64,000 nt of DNA from Prosthecobacter debontii (GTDB lineage: Bacteria > Verrucomicrobiota > Verrucomicrobiia > Verrucomicrobiales > Verrucomicrobiaceae): contig CAMBPS010000005.1 in the NCBI GenBank assembly GCA_945869675.1, positions 1 to 64,000 of the forward strand, read 5' to 3'. The notes beneath the pieces were generated by a model, which was not told the origin of the DNA, ran no database searches, and saw only the letters and a list, made by a program, of their open reading frames with translations. The stretch's first letter is position 1; each line of letters begins with the position of its first letter. Of this stretch, positions 43,909-53,386 are shown piece after piece. The position numbers and the translations under genes were made by a program.

Positions 43909-46900
43909 ATGTTTCGGCTGCTGCTTACCATTCTCATCCTTCTGACCTGCCTGACTGCGCAGGCAGCGGTGGATTTTCACACGCAGGTCTTGCCAGTGCT
44001 CAAGCGGGCCTGCTTTGAATGCCATGGATCGGAGACGCAAAAAGCCGGCCTGCGACTGGATCAAAAGGCCGGTGCCCTGCTAGGTGGGAAACATGGGGCT
44101 GTGCTGGTTCCTGGCAAAGCCGATGCCAGTGAGTTGCTGCGCCGAATTTCCCTGCCACGCACGGACAAAGATTCCATGCCCCGCCGAGGGCAACCTCTGA
44201 CGATCGAGGAGATCGGGCTGGTGCGGGACTGGATCACGGAAGGAGCACTCTGGCCTGAAGCGGCAGCAGCGACAGCGCTGCATTGGTCCTACAAGAAGCC
44301 CGTCAAAGCTGCGATCCCAGAGGTGACGCTGCAGAAGTGGCCACGTAATGAGGTCGATTCTTTTGTCTTGGCTCGACTGGAGAAAGAAAAACTGCTGCCC
44401 GCGAAACAGGCCGATACAGCGACTCTCGTGCGGAGGCTTTACTTGGCCATCATCGGGCTACCGCCACCGGTCGAAGAAATCGTTCGGCTGGAAAAGCTGG
44501 GCTACCCACTGCCGCAAAAGGAGATCGAGTCTCTGGTGGATCGACTTTTAAAATCCGATGAATACGGTGTGCGCTGGGCACGCCCTTGGCTGGACTTGGC
44601 CAGGTATGCCGATTCCCATGGCTTCCAGCGCGATGATCTCCGAGAGATTTGGGGCTTTCGGGATTGGGTGGTGACGGCGCTCAATGCGGACATGCCCTTT
44701 GATCAGTTCACCATTGACCAGGTGGCAGGTGACCTACTGCCAAAACCGCGCCCTGAGCAGATCGTGGCCACGGGCTTTCACCGCTGCACGCCGACCAATG
44801 TGGAGGCGGGCACTGAGCCTGAAGAAAGCCGCATCAATCAAGTGCTGGACCGTGTGAATACGACGGGTGCCGTCTGGCTGGGATCGACGCTGGAGTGCGC
44901 TCAATGTCACAACCACAAGTATGATCCCTTTAGCCAAGAAGATTATTATCGTCTCATGGCCTACTTCAATAACACGGAAAAAGAAGCCGAACGCGCCAAT
45001 CCCAAAGTGCCTGGGAGCATCGCTTTTAAAGGCATTCCCTTTCTAATGGGTGACGCCGCGTCCAATGTCGCCCGTCAGTCGCTGATGGATCAAAGGAAGG
45101 ATCTGGAACAGCGCAGTGCAGATCTCCAGAAAGACGGTGATGAACAGTTCAAAATCTGGCTGAAGCAAGTCTCCACACCCAAGCAGGCGGAGCCCGTGAA
45201 AGAACATCTGCTGAAGGTGGTTGAGTTTGTCTCTGAAGGGGGAGCCAGCCACCGTGAACTGAAAGATGGCTCCATCCTACTTTCAGGCGAGTCACCCGAG
45301 ACGGACACCTATCAAGTGGTTCTCAAAAGCAGCGCGCTGCAAGGCATCACTGGCATCAAATTAGAAGCGCTGACAGACCCCTCACTTCCAGGTCAAGGCC
45401 CGGGCCGAACAGGCCGCAAGAACCCCAACTTTGTCCTGAATACCTTTCGGGCCGCCACACGTTTGGCCGATGCCAATGATGCTGCCGAAAAGCCCCTGTC
45501 CTTCATCCGCGCCACAGCTGACTTTCATCAAAAAAACTTCGATCCCTCCGGTGCCATCGACAGCGATGACAAAACCGCATGGGCCATCAATCCGCAATTT
45601 GGCCAACCCCACTGGGCGGTCTTCGAGTTGGAGTCTGCGCTGAATCTGCCGGCAGAAACCGAGATCGTCATCACGCTGAAACAAGACTACGGTGGAGGCC
45701 GCACGATGGGCCGCATCAGACTCAGCGCCATCACCGGTGACTTGGCCACCAAGACTTTACCGGAAGCCATCGCCAAGATCATGGCCAAAAAACCCACGGA
45801 ACGCAGCCGTGATGAGCGTGTGACTCTGCGTGAACACTTTGATGCCGAGATGCCAGCACTCGCGACTTTGAAGCAGCAAGTGAGTGCCCTGAACAAGAAG
45901 ATCGCCGCCATCAAAGCACCGACCACCGAAGTCATGCAGGAGCTGCCGCAAGCCCGGCAGAGTGCGATCTTCAAACGCGGCGTTTATACCGATCCCGGCC
46001 AGTCTATCAGCGCTGGCACACCTGCCATTTTACCCCAAAAAGACGGCATTCAAAATAGGCTCGGTTTGGCTCAATGGCTGATCTCCAAAAACAATCCACT
46101 CACCGCTCGGGTGACGGTGAACCGCTGGTGGTCGGAGTTGTTTGGCCATGGACTCGTCACCACACTGGAAGATTTCGGCATCAAAGGTGAGCCGCCGACT
46201 CACCCTGAATTGCTGGACTGGCTAGCCGTTCTTTTCATGGAGAAAGGCTGGTCCATGAAACAGATGATCCGGCTCATGACCACCTCTGCCACGTTTTGTC
46301 AGGATGCGACGATCAGCCCTGCCATGCTAGAGCGCGATGACGCCAATCTGCTCTATGCTCGTGGTCCACGCTTTCGGTTAGATGCTGAGGGCGTCCGCGA
46401 CAACGCCCTGGCCATCGCAGGCCTGCTCAGCCACCAGAAAGGTGGACCGCCGATCTATCCCCCTCAGCCGGATGGCCTCTGGCGGAAAGTCGGTGGACAG
46501 CAGTATGATTATGCCACAAGCAGTGGCGAGAAGAAATACCGGCGCGGTCTTTACATCGTGCTCAAACGTGGTGCCCCTTATCCCAGTCTGGTCAATTTTG
46601 ACGCCTCCGCCCGCATGGCCTGTGTGGTGAAGCGTTCACGCTCCAACACCCCATTGCAGGCACTGACACTGCTCAATGATCCTGTTTATGTCGAAGCCGC
46701 AGAAGCCTTTGCCGCTCGGATTCAAAGGGAGCAGGCTGGCGCTCCTCTAGACGCACAATTGATCCATGCCCACCGACTCGCTTTAGCACGTGCGCCGAGT
46801 GACGCCGAACTGTCGATCCTGCGTGAACTCATGACCACTGCCAACAATCAAGGACACGACCTCACCAAAGCCTGGTTTAGCATCGCCACGACCCTGCTCA

Positions 46901-46929
46901 ATCTAGACGAGTGCGTCACCAAAGGTTGA
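43909..46929 (+). CDS. Cytochrome c/DUF1549/discoidin-like/DUF1553 secreted protein
   Basis: 1006 residues with a signal peptide (to about 20). Planctomycete cytochrome c domain (about 22-110) has CFECH at 35-39. DUF1549 (about 145-370) has CAQCH near 330-334. A coiled segment (about 385-420) is followed by a beta-rich region (about 530-610: PSGAIDSDDKTAWAI and QPHWAVFELES) resembling discoidin/F5-8 galactose-binding folds. DUF1553 runs to the C-terminus (NPLTARVTVNRWWSELFGHG; RSRSNTPLQALTLLNDP). A DUF1501 gene follows after 25 bases. The protein is probably periplasmic or surface-bound. Its substrate is unknown; the extra domain hints at carbohydrate contact. Confidence 0.9.
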   Translation: MFRLLLTILILLTCLTAQAAVDFHTQVLPVLKRACFECHGSETQKAGLRLDQKAGALLGGKHGAVLVPGKADASELLRRISLPRTDKDSMPRRGQPLTIEEIGLVRDWITEGALWPEAAAATALHWSYKKPVKAAIPEVTLQKWPRNEVDSFVLARLEKEKLLPAKQADTATLVRRLYLAIIGLPPPVEEIVRLEKLGYPLPQKEIESLVDRLLKSDEYGVRWARPWLDLARYADSHGFQRDDLREIWGFRDWVVTALNADMPFDQFTIDQVAGDLLPKPRPEQIVATGFHRCTPTNVEAGTEPEESRINQVLDRVNTTGAVWLGSTLECAQCHNHKYDPFSQEDYYRLMAYFNNTEKEAERANPKVPGSIAFKGIPFLMGDAASNVARQSLMDQRKDLEQRSADLQKDGDEQFKIWLKQVSTPKQAEPVKEHLLKVVEFVSEGGASHRELKDGSILLSGESPETDTYQVVLKSSALQGITGIKLEALTDPSLPGQGPGRTGRKNPNFVLNTFRAATRLADANDAAEKPLSFIRATADFHQKNFDPSGAIDSDDKTAWAINPQFGQPHWAVFELESALNLPAETEIVITLKQDYGGGRTMGRIRLSAITGDLATKTLPEAIAKIMAKKPTERSRDERVTLREHFDAEMPALATLKQQVSALNKKIAAIKAPTTEVMQELPQARQSAIFKRGVYTDPGQSISAGTPAILPQKDGIQNRLGLAQWLISKNNPLTARVTVNRWWSELFGHGLVTTLEDFGIKGEPPTHPELLDWLAVLFMEKGWSMKQMIRLMTTSATFCQDATISPAMLERDDANLLYARGPRFRLDAEGVRDNALAIAGLLSHQKGGPPIYPPQPDGLWRKVGGQQYDYATSSGEKKYRRGLYIVLKRGAPYPSLVNFDASARMACVVKRSRSNTPLQALTLLNDPVYVEAAEAFAARIQREQAGAPLDAQLIHAHRLALARAPSDAELSILRELMTTANNQGHDLTKAWFSIATTLLNLDECVTKG

Positions 46930-46954
46930 ACTCTCCACTCATCACTTCGCCCGC

Positions 46955-48394
46955 ATGAAGCTCCCACCCTTTGATCCATCGATCCTGAATCGCCGTAGCT
47001 TCCTAGGACGCTCAGGCTTGTCATTAGGGTCACTCAGCCTCGGCTCCATGCTGGCGCGTGATCTGCCAGCGGCTAGCCGCCTGAGCTTGGATCCGGCCGC
47101 ATCCCGACAGCCGCATTTCGCCCCCAAGGCCAAGCAGGTGATCTACCTGCACATGATCGGCGCGCCTTCGCAGTTGGATCTCTTTGATTACAAACCTGAG
47201 CTGATTCAGCGCAGCGGTCAGGCCTGTCCGCCCGAGCTCTTGAAAGGCAAAAGGTTTGCCTTCATCGGCAAAGAAAACGAACTCCAAGGCAGCCCTTTCA
47301 ACTTCAAACAGCATGGCGAAAGCGGGCTCTGGGTTTCTGAACTCCTGCCGCATCTTGCCACGGTGGCTGATGAACTTTGCATGATTCACTCTCTGCATAC
47401 CAATGAGATCAATCATGCCCCAGCGCAGATGTTTCTGCACAGTGGTTTTGGTCAAGGAGGCAGGCCAAGTCTGGGCACGTGGGTCACTTATGGGCTCGGC
47501 ACTGAGAACAGTGATCTACCTTCTTACGTTGTCATGCTTTCAGGTCCACCTGGAGGCGCAGGCACCGCGCTCTGGTCCACCGGCTTTATCCCCAGCGTCT
47601 ATCAGGGCGTTCAGTTCCGCTCAGAGGGCGAGCCTGTTCTCTTTCTCTCCAACCCCGAAGGCCACAGCCGCAATGATCGGCGTCATGTTTTAGATGCGGT
47701 CAAAGCCCTGAATCAAGAACGTCTGCAAAGCCTCGGAGATCCTGAGATCGCTACCCGCATCAGCCAGTATGAAATGGCCTACCGCATGCAGACCAGCGTG
47801 CCCGATTTGATGGATCTGACGCAAGAATCCAAAGCCACTCTGGACATGTATGGGGCCGAACCCGGCAAGGCCTCTTTTGCCAATAACTGCCTGCTAGCCC
47901 GCCGACTCGTCGAAAGCGGCGTGCGCATGATCGAACTCTATGACGCTGACTGGGATCACCATGGTGGACTGGATAAGCGACTGCCCGTCAAAGCCAAGGA
48001 TGTGGATCAGGGCATGGCCGCTCTCATTCGCGATCTGAAACTGCGAGGTTTGCTGGATGAAACCCTAGTCATCTGGGGAGCCGAATTTGGCCGCACCCCA
48101 ATCCGGCAGGGCCAGGATGGCACAGGTAAAAAAACAGGCATTGGTCGCGATCATCACAAAGACGCATACACCATGTGGATGGCCGGTGGTGGCGTCAAAG
48201 CCGGCATCACCTATGGCAAGACCGACCCCTTCGGCTTTAACGTGGCCGAGAACCCCGTCCATGTGCATGACCTCAACGCAACCGTCCTCCATCAGTTAGG
48301 CTTTGACCACGAGCGCCTCACCTTCCGCTATCAAGGCCGCGACTTCCGCCTCACCGACGTACATGGCGAAGTGGTGAGTGGGATTTTGGGATGA
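46955..48394 (+). CDS. DUF1501 protein (partner of cytochrome/DUF1549 protein)
   Basis: 479 residues. A twin-arginine signal, NRRSFLGRSGLSLGSLSLG (from about residue 11), precedes KQVIYLHMIGAPSQLDLFDY, MIHSLHTNEINHAPAQMFLH, IELYDADWDHHGGLDKR, and VIWGAEFGRTPIRQG with IGRDHHKDAYTMW. These are the conserved DUF1501 metal-site-like motifs. It forms the usual two-gene unit with the upstream gene and is the third DUF1501 protein in the window. Confidence 0.92.
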   Translation: MKLPPFDPSILNRRSFLGRSGLSLGSLSLGSMLARDLPAASRLSLDPAASRQPHFAPKAKQVIYLHMIGAPSQLDLFDYKPELIQRSGQACPPELLKGKRFAFIGKENELQGSPFNFKQHGESGLWVSELLPHLATVADELCMIHSLHTNEINHAPAQMFLHSGFGQGGRPSLGTWVTYGLGTENSDLPSYVVMLSGPPGGAGTALWSTGFIPSVYQGVQFRSEGEPVLFLSNPEGHSRNDRRHVLDAVKALNQERLQSLGDPEIATRISQYEMAYRMQTSVPDLMDLTQESKATLDMYGAEPGKASFANNCLLARRLVESGVRMIELYDADWDHHGGLDKRLPVKAKDVDQGMAALIRDLKLRGLLDETLVIWGAEFGRTPIRQGQDGTGKKTGIGRDHHKDAYTMWMAGGGVKAGITYGKTDPFGFNVAENPVHVHDLNATVLHQLGFDHERLTFRYQGRDFRLTDVHGEVVSGILG

Positions 48395-48427
48395 ATCAAA
48401 CTGCTCTTAACACTCAGCCCTCAATAG

Positions 48428-48805
48428 CTAAGGCTTTATCACCTCGGGCGGGGCTTTGGGTCGGAGTTTTTTAAATGTTTCTTTTTGTTCGGGTGTCAGG
48501 TCCTTCTCGATCTGGGTCAAGGTGCGACCGACGATCTGCCAAACAGTTAGCAATGCGCCTTTTCGCAAATCACTCAGCTCGCTCACCGCTTTGTCGGTGT
48601 GGGCTTCAAAGAGCTGACGTTGGGCATCTGTGGGATGCAGCTTTTCCAGACGCTTCATGGCGCTCTCTTTCCAAAAGGCAGGATTCTCTTTCTTCTTCTC
48701 ATAGGCTTTCATGGCCAGCACTCCGAAGACAAAACCAACGCCAAGACTGAAGCCAATGACGAGAGTAAGAAGGCAGCCTGCCTTGGTTCTACGGGTTGCG
48801 ATCAT
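48428..48805 (-). CDS. Membrane-anchored Spy/CnrX-like helical protein
   Basis: 125 residues: a single N-terminal membrane segment (CLLTLVIGFSLGVGFVFGVLA, about 11-31), then a charged helical domain outside the membrane. The stretch EKLHPTDAQRQLFEAHTDKA and the later EKDLTPEQKETFKKLRP carry the LTPEQ-type motif seen in CpxP/Spy/CnrX-like proteins. It is the third gene of an operon with ATGA overlaps after a sigma factor and a one-segment membrane protein. By analogy with CnrX it may be the periplasmic sensor; the family link is inferred from architecture. Confidence 0.65.
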   Translation of the reverse strand: MIATRRTKAGCLLTLVIGFSLGVGFVFGVLAMKAYEKKKENPAFWKESAMKRLEKLHPTDAQRQLFEAHTDKAVSELSDLRKGALLTVWQIVGRTLTQIEKDLTPEQKETFKKLRPKAPPEVIKP

Positions 48806-49110
48806 AACCAGGATGAAAAAGGTTCAGTGAGTGGGTTCACGGATAACGGGTTTTCTAAGGCCGGAGTCTCGATGCGAAACTCATACCAATGAGCTGCCGC
48901 AAAGCTGGCACTCACCAAAAACAGGAAGGCTGTCACAAACAGTGCTCGTAGTCCGAGGACAGCGAATACCTCTGACCAAGCCTCTGTCGGTGCTTCATGG
49001 AAACGTGCTAGCAACCTTGTTGTGAAGCCATAGGGAAGATTGCCTAGCTCGTCAGGAGCTTGGCGGGCGGCTTGAATGCTGGCCTGCCAGCGTTGGTCGA
49101 AGTTATTCAT
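48802..49110 (-). CDS. Single-pass membrane protein, candidate anti-sigma factor
   Basis: 102 residues: about 50 soluble N-terminal residues (MNNFDQRWQASIQAARQAP and FTTRLLARF), one membrane segment near 54-72 (LFVTAFLFLVSASFAAAHW), and a short outside tail. It lies between the sigma factor and the Spy-like gene with ATGA overlaps on both sides. This is the size and topology of CnrY-type anti-sigma factors, but I see no diagnostic sequence motif. Confidence 0.65.
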   Translation of the reverse strand: MNNFDQRWQASIQAARQAPDELGNLPYGFTTRLLARFHEAPTEAWSEVFAVLGLRALFVTAFLFLVSASFAAAHWYEFRIETPALENPLSVNPLTEPFSSWL

Positions 49111-49703
49111 GAATCAGTAAAATCCTCCTTCATCCGTTCCCGGGCGATCTGCCGCAGTTTGTGCCTGGCCCGCATGGCCCGCATTTTGACCATGGGCCGC
49201 GTCCAGCCTGTGATCTGAGCGATCTCTTGCGTGCTGCGTTCTTCCAGATCCAACAAGGTCAACACCAGTCGATCTGGCGGTGAAAGCTGGGCCAATAGCC
49301 GTGTCACGACAGACTTGGCCTCGAGGGAATGCCTGGTCGGCGCAGTGCTTTGCCCCTTCATCAGGAAGTCCAGCCACTCTGCCTCTCCAGCATTCAGGTC
49401 GCTGAATCGCCATTCGGGCCGCGCTTTCTCTGCCCGCAGGGCGTCTAAGCAGGTGCGGACGGTCAAGCGGCTGACCCAATGCTCGAATGGAATGCCTGCG
49501 CGTTCTTGATAGCTGTCGAGCTTTTGCAACAGCTTCAAAAAAACATCCTGCATGAGATCTTCCTCGCTCTCCCGCCGTGGCAGATGATTCCGCACCAGCC
49601 GCTGCACGAGTGGCGCGAGATGCAGGATCAGCGAGTTCGCCGCAGCCAGATCGCCACTGCGCACTCGAGAGAGGCAATCCTGCACAGCGAAGGTCTCGGT
49701 CAT
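49107..49703 (-). CDS. ECF-type RNA polymerase sigma factor
   Basis: 198 residues from ATG 49703 (a TTG codon precedes it). Sigma region 2 includes SEEDLMQDVFLKLLQKLDSY and the FEHWVSRLTVRTCLDALR helix. Region 4 is LSPPDRLVLTLLDLEERSTQEIAQITGW followed by VKMRAMRARHKLRQIA, the helix-turn-helix for the -35 element. The gene heads a three-gene operon with a membrane protein and a Spy/CnrX-like protein, so its activity is probably held at the membrane. No target promoter was identified. Confidence 0.9.
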   Translation of the reverse strand: MTETFAVQDCLSRVRSGDLAAANSLILHLAPLVQRLVRNHLPRRESEEDLMQDVFLKLLQKLDSYQERAGIPFEHWVSRLTVRTCLDALRAEKARPEWRFSDLNAGEAEWLDFLMKGQSTAPTRHSLEAKSVVTRLLAQLSPPDRLVLTLLDLEERSTQEIAQITGWTRPMVKMRAMRARHKLRQIARERMKEDFTDS

Positions 49704-49778
49704 CAAGAGAGGAAAGGTTTATGGGAAAGCGTAGCCACACGCCCACTCAAACGCACGACAATACCCATCGGTAACAAA

Positions 49779-49809
49779 GAAAACGGCGCCCCAGTTTCCT
49801 GGGACGCCG
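49779..49809 (-). terminator. Intrinsic terminator of the first MFS gene
   Basis: On the minus strand ACGGCGTCCCAG-GAAA-CTGGGGCGCCGT forms a 12-bp stem with one mismatch, closed by a GNRA-type tetraloop and followed by TTTTCTTTG. It lies 28 bases after the MFS stop and separates the transporters from the sigma operon. Confidence 0.85.
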
Positions 49810-49836
49810 TGAAGTGTTAAGCTAACAAAAGTCGAG

Positions 49837-51387
49837 TTATTCGTCGATCTTCACCGTTTTGTAGCCACCAATGCTCTTGAAGTAGAGGAACAAGAGAAGG
49901 TAGATCGCTGCCATCGTCATCGGAATGAAAGAATCAGCTTTGAGCGTTGCACGGTCGCCTTTTTGGTCAGCGGTCACGACAGCCAATTGCTGTGGAGTCT
50001 TTTCCTTGGCTTCTTTAGCCGCCGCCAGCTTGGTGCCGTCGAGGCCAAAGGCTTCAGTCGCAGACAAGTTAAGGAAGGCACTTGGCTTCTCAGCTTTGTA
50101 TTCAGCATACAGAGCAGCGTCAGCTTTGTTCAGTTCTTCACCTGCGAAGCGGTCCTTACAATAGCCCAAACCAGGACCACCGATAAGACCTGCCGAGAGC
50201 ATGCCAATGCCGCCCATGATGGACATAGCAACGGCACCTGTCTGCGGGTAACGGTCACCCACGACAGCCAACATGGTTGGCCAGAAGAAGGTTTTACCGA
50301 CAGCATAGATCCCAAGGGCCACAAGTGCAGTGCCAAAGGTCTGCATGCCACTGGCAAGGTTCAGACCCACGCAGGCGATGATGGAGCAAACCAACAGAAG
50401 GCCAATTGGGGAAAGCTTGAGTGTTTTTTCGATCCAGTGAGCGCAGAAACGCAGACCGAACATGATCGCTGAGGTCCAGATAAAGAGATATTTACCCTGT
50501 TCAGAAGTGAACAAGTTACCTGTGATGTTCTGAATCCAGCCATCAGTTCCGAGTTCAACAGCGCCGACGAGGGCGTGTGTAACGAAGAGAACAAAGAGCA
50601 GAATCGAACCAATTGAAAACTTAGAGACCACACCAACGGCGATCAACAGAATACCACCGATGCCATAACCAATGATTTTGGCATTGTCAGGAGAGACAGC
50701 TTTGGTGATGTCGCCAAAGAACAGAGCAAGCAAGTAACAAGCGACCAAAGCACCGAGGATACCCACTGGCTTGAACATTTGAACGAAGCTTGCACCTTTT
50801 TCAGCCGCTTCAGATTTAGGGAACTTCTGGCCCATGAACATGATCGCATAAAGGACTGTTGGGACGAGGTAGAGTGCCAATTGGATTTTCCAACCCATCT
50901 GCATCTTGTCGTCAAGCACCCAACCAGCGATAGAACCAAGCACCATCCCTGCAGGCCATGAGGCATGGAGGATATTCAGGTAATGGGTGCGGTTTTCTGG
51001 GAACAGTGTCGCGACCAGAGGATTGGCTACAGCTTCCAGTGTTCCATTGGCATATGCAAAGATGAACATGCCCCAGAAAAGGAAGTTATAAGCATTGTCT
51101 GGCGTGCTGGCACCGAAGGTGACAAATGCCGAGAGAATGTGGCAGATCACGGCAAGGGCGACTAATTTACCGTAGCCGATTTTATCAACGATGAGACCAC
51201 CGAAGATGATGCCGAAGCAGAAGCCTGAAAAACCAGCGCCACCGATGGCACCGAGTTGTGCTCCAGTGAAGCCGTATTCTTTGCCCCAGTTGTCAAAGAT
51301 ACCGCCGCGGATGGCAAAGCCAACGCCGGCAGCAAGGATGGCCATGAAGCCAGCCCAGAGGAGACGCATTCGATTATTTTCGCTCAT
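49837..51387 (-). CDS. MFS transporter (sugar/FHS-like), paralogue 1
   Basis: 516 residues with about twelve hydrophobic segments. The N-terminal half has [20 protein letters not shown] and [16 protein letters not shown]. These resemble the conserved NPLVA and LNxLHAxWPxG motifs of fucose/sugar-type major facilitator permeases. A hydrophilic insert of about 90 residues lies between the last two segments (about 400-485). The C-terminus is [14 protein letters not shown]. It is 34 residue-motifs similar to the next gene only in these blocks, so the two are diverged paralogues. The substrate is unknown. It has its own terminator. Confidence 0.85.
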   Translation of the reverse strand: MSENNRMRLLWAGFMAILAAGVGFAIRGGIFDNWGKEYGFTGAQLGAIGGAGFSGFCFGIIFGGLIVDKIGYGKLVALAVICHILSAFVTFGASTPDNAYNFLFWGMFIFAYANGTLEAVANPLVATLFPENRTHYLNILHASWPAGMVLGSIAGWVLDDKMQMGWKIQLALYLVPTVLYAIMFMGQKFPKSEAAEKGASFVQMFKPVGILGALVACYLLALFFGDITKAVSPDNAKIIGYGIGGILLIAVGVVSKFSIGSILLFVLFVTHALVGAVELGTDGWIQNITGNLFTSEQGKYLFIWTSAIMFGLRFCAHWIEKTLKLSPIGLLLVCSIIACVGLNLASGMQTFGTALVALGIYAVGKTFFWPTMLAVVGDRYPQTGAVAMSIMGGIGMLSAGLIGGPGLGYCKDRFAGEELNKADAALYAEYKAEKPSAFLNLSATEAFGLDGTKLAAAKEAKEKTPQQLAVVTADQKGDRATLKADSFIPMTMAAIYLLLFLYFKSIGGYKTVKIDE

Positions 51388-51530
51388 AGATGATGTATTG
51401 TTAGTTGGATGGATCGGGATGGATGATGTGCCTCAATCGGAATCGCCAAAAAAGACATTCCCGATGAGCCTGCTGGTTTTAGTAGCCAACGAGAGGGGTG
51501 ACAAGATAAAAATCACTGCCCTGCGAAGGT

Positions 51531-51564
51531 AAAAAAATCACAATTCCCTGAAAGAATCAGTGAT
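51531..51564 (-). terminator. Intrinsic terminator overlapping the stop codon of the second MFS gene
   Basis: On the minus strand ATCAC-TG-ATTC pairs with GAAT-T-GTGAT around a 7-base loop, followed by seven T. The stop codon of the MFS gene (51559-51557) lies inside the stem. Termination here would keep the two MFS genes as separate transcripts. Confidence 0.7.
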
Positions 51565-53089
51565 CACCAATCTCCACGGGCTTGTAACCACCCCGACTGC
51601 GGAACCAAAGCAGCAGCCCAACATAGCAAACCAGCATGAAGCTAGGCAGGATCGCAATCGTCGTGAAAACACTGCGTTTGCTAGCTGCCTGAACGACTTC
51701 CAGTTCCTTAGTCAGATCAACAGGGAGCGCTTTAATCTTCTCCTGATCAAGCGTTGGCGCACTGCCAAAAATGCCTAGTTTGGATTCACCCTTCACCTGG
51801 GCATACAAAGCGGTGTGTTCAGTCGAAGTCAGACGCTTTTCCATGTCCAAATCCTGCTTATAGCCGATGTAGGGACTACCCAAAACGCCGAGGAAAAGAA
51901 CACCGACAGCGGATACTCCGTTCAAGGTGAGCGCTCCACCTTTGGGGAACTGCTCAGAAGTCAGGCCAAGGGTCGTGCTCCAAAGAAATGTTTTTCCAAG
52001 GGCATAAATCGTTGCCGCTCCGAGAATGGCCCAGCCAGTTGCATTCGAGAGCAACAATAACCCGATAATGGCGATGACTGAACTGACGACCAACAAACCA
52101 ATAGCCGAAAAACGATGGACGATTGGGCCAGCATAGAATCTGAGCACCGTCATGATCACCGAAACATAGACAAAAATCCAAGTCGCGAAGTTGGGGAAAT
52201 CAGGACCGCTGAGCTTCAATAGCTCAGGCATCCAGCCGTCGGTTCCGAGTTCAGTCGTCGCCAGCGGACCAATGACCACCAGCACGACAAGGAACAACCA
52301 ATTCCCCAAAGAACGAGTGTACAATCCCGCCAAAACACCCACCACGGCAGCAATGATGAACACCACGGTCCATGAAGCCTCTTGATTGAGCATCTGCGCC
52401 ATGGCTGGCGCAACGAGAGCGGTAATCATGAAGAAACCAATGGCGCCCACCTCTTTAAGCATGTCACGATAGCTCACTCCAGCCGCCACGCGCTCATTGA
52501 CTGGGAAGGTGCGTGGTAGAATCAGCAGCGCATAAATGACCACCGGGATGAAACAAAGCGCGAAACGGAACTGCCAAACGGCACCGAAGAAAAGCTTCGT
52601 CTCAGGCAAAAGACCACAGAATAAGGCACCCAAAGCCAGCCCCGCAGGCCAGCCCGCATGGAGAATATTCAGCCACTTGGCTTTCTGCTTGTTAAAGACC
52701 GTCGCTACCACTGGATTGATAAAGGACTCAACCGTTCCATTGGCTACCGCAACGAGCAGGGTACTCCAATAAAAGTCCTGATAACCTGAAGCTCTCAGAG
52801 TCAGCACCAAGGAAATCGTGTGACAAATGATCGCAAACAAAGCCACTGTTTTGTAGCCAACATAATCGATGATTAGACTAAAGAAGATGATGCTGATGGC
52901 AAACGGCCACATGCCAGCGCCATTGATCGAACCCTTCTGCTGTTCCGAAAGATTAAAGCCATCCTGCAATAAACCAATGGTATTGGCACGCACACCAAAC
53001 ACAAAAGAGGTGGCAACAAGGGCAACGAAACAAGCCCAAAACAATTTCATGTCGGGCTGAGTGGAGGTGTGTGCAGTATCAGATTTCAT
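51557..53089 (-). CDS. MFS transporter (sugar/FHS-like), paralogue 2
   Basis: 510 residues, about twelve membrane segments. It shares with its downstream paralogue the blocks NGTVESFINPVVATVFNKQK, WLNILHAGWPAGLALGALF, TELGTDGWMPELL and the C-terminal LLWFRSRGGYKPVEIGD, as well as a long soluble insert before the last segment (about 400-470). Tandem duplication with divergence is the simplest explanation. The substrate is unknown. Its 5' leader contains a strong hairpin at 53105-53137. Confidence 0.85.
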   Translation of the reverse strand: MKSDTAHTSTQPDMKLFWACFVALVATSFVFGVRANTIGLLQDGFNLSEQQKGSINGAGMWPFAISIIFFSLIIDYVGYKTVALFAIICHTISLVLTLRASGYQDFYWSTLLVAVANGTVESFINPVVATVFNKQKAKWLNILHAGWPAGLALGALFCGLLPETKLFFGAVWQFRFALCFIPVVIYALLILPRTFPVNERVAAGVSYRDMLKEVGAIGFFMITALVAPAMAQMLNQEASWTVVFIIAAVVGVLAGLYTRSLGNWLFLVVLVVIGPLATTELGTDGWMPELLKLSGPDFPNFATWIFVYVSVIMTVLRFYAGPIVHRFSAIGLLVVSSVIAIIGLLLLSNATGWAILGAATIYALGKTFLWSTTLGLTSEQFPKGGALTLNGVSAVGVLFLGVLGSPYIGYKQDLDMEKRLTSTEHTALYAQVKGESKLGIFGSAPTLDQEKIKALPVDLTKELEVVQAASKRSVFTTIAILPSFMLVCYVGLLLWFRSRGGYKPVEIGDH

Positions 53090-53386
53090 AAGTCACAAAA
53101 GGCAGCCGCGATTACAGGGGAAACCCTGTCATGCGGCAAACTCTTTTTTAGCAAATCCAAGGATCAGCAATGCCGACACTGCTCAAATCGATGCCATTCA
53201 TGGAACCCCAACCAAGTAATTTGAGGCTGATAAAATTTTCTTGGACACCGCCTGTGATTCCATGGTTTATGACAAGGAAGAGGCCATTGGCATCCTCTCT
53301 CAGATGTAAAGCTTTCCCAAACTAGTTCGAACAACACCCATGGAAGCCATTTGCCAGAAGAACCCATTTGCGACTAACCTGAGTCC
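53090..53386. promoter_or_regulatory. Divergent intergenic region with leader hairpin
   Basis: Between the second MFS gene (minus) and the AsmA-like gene (plus). At 53105-53137 GCCGC...ACAGGG-GAAA-CCCTGT...GCGGC forms a two-part stem with a GAAA tetraloop and a small internal loop, 16 bases before the MFS start codon. On the plus strand it is followed by CTTTTTT (53142-53148), as in a terminator, so a plus-strand or antisense small RNA is also conceivable. The remaining ~235 bases show no gene or recognised motif. Confidence 0.45.
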
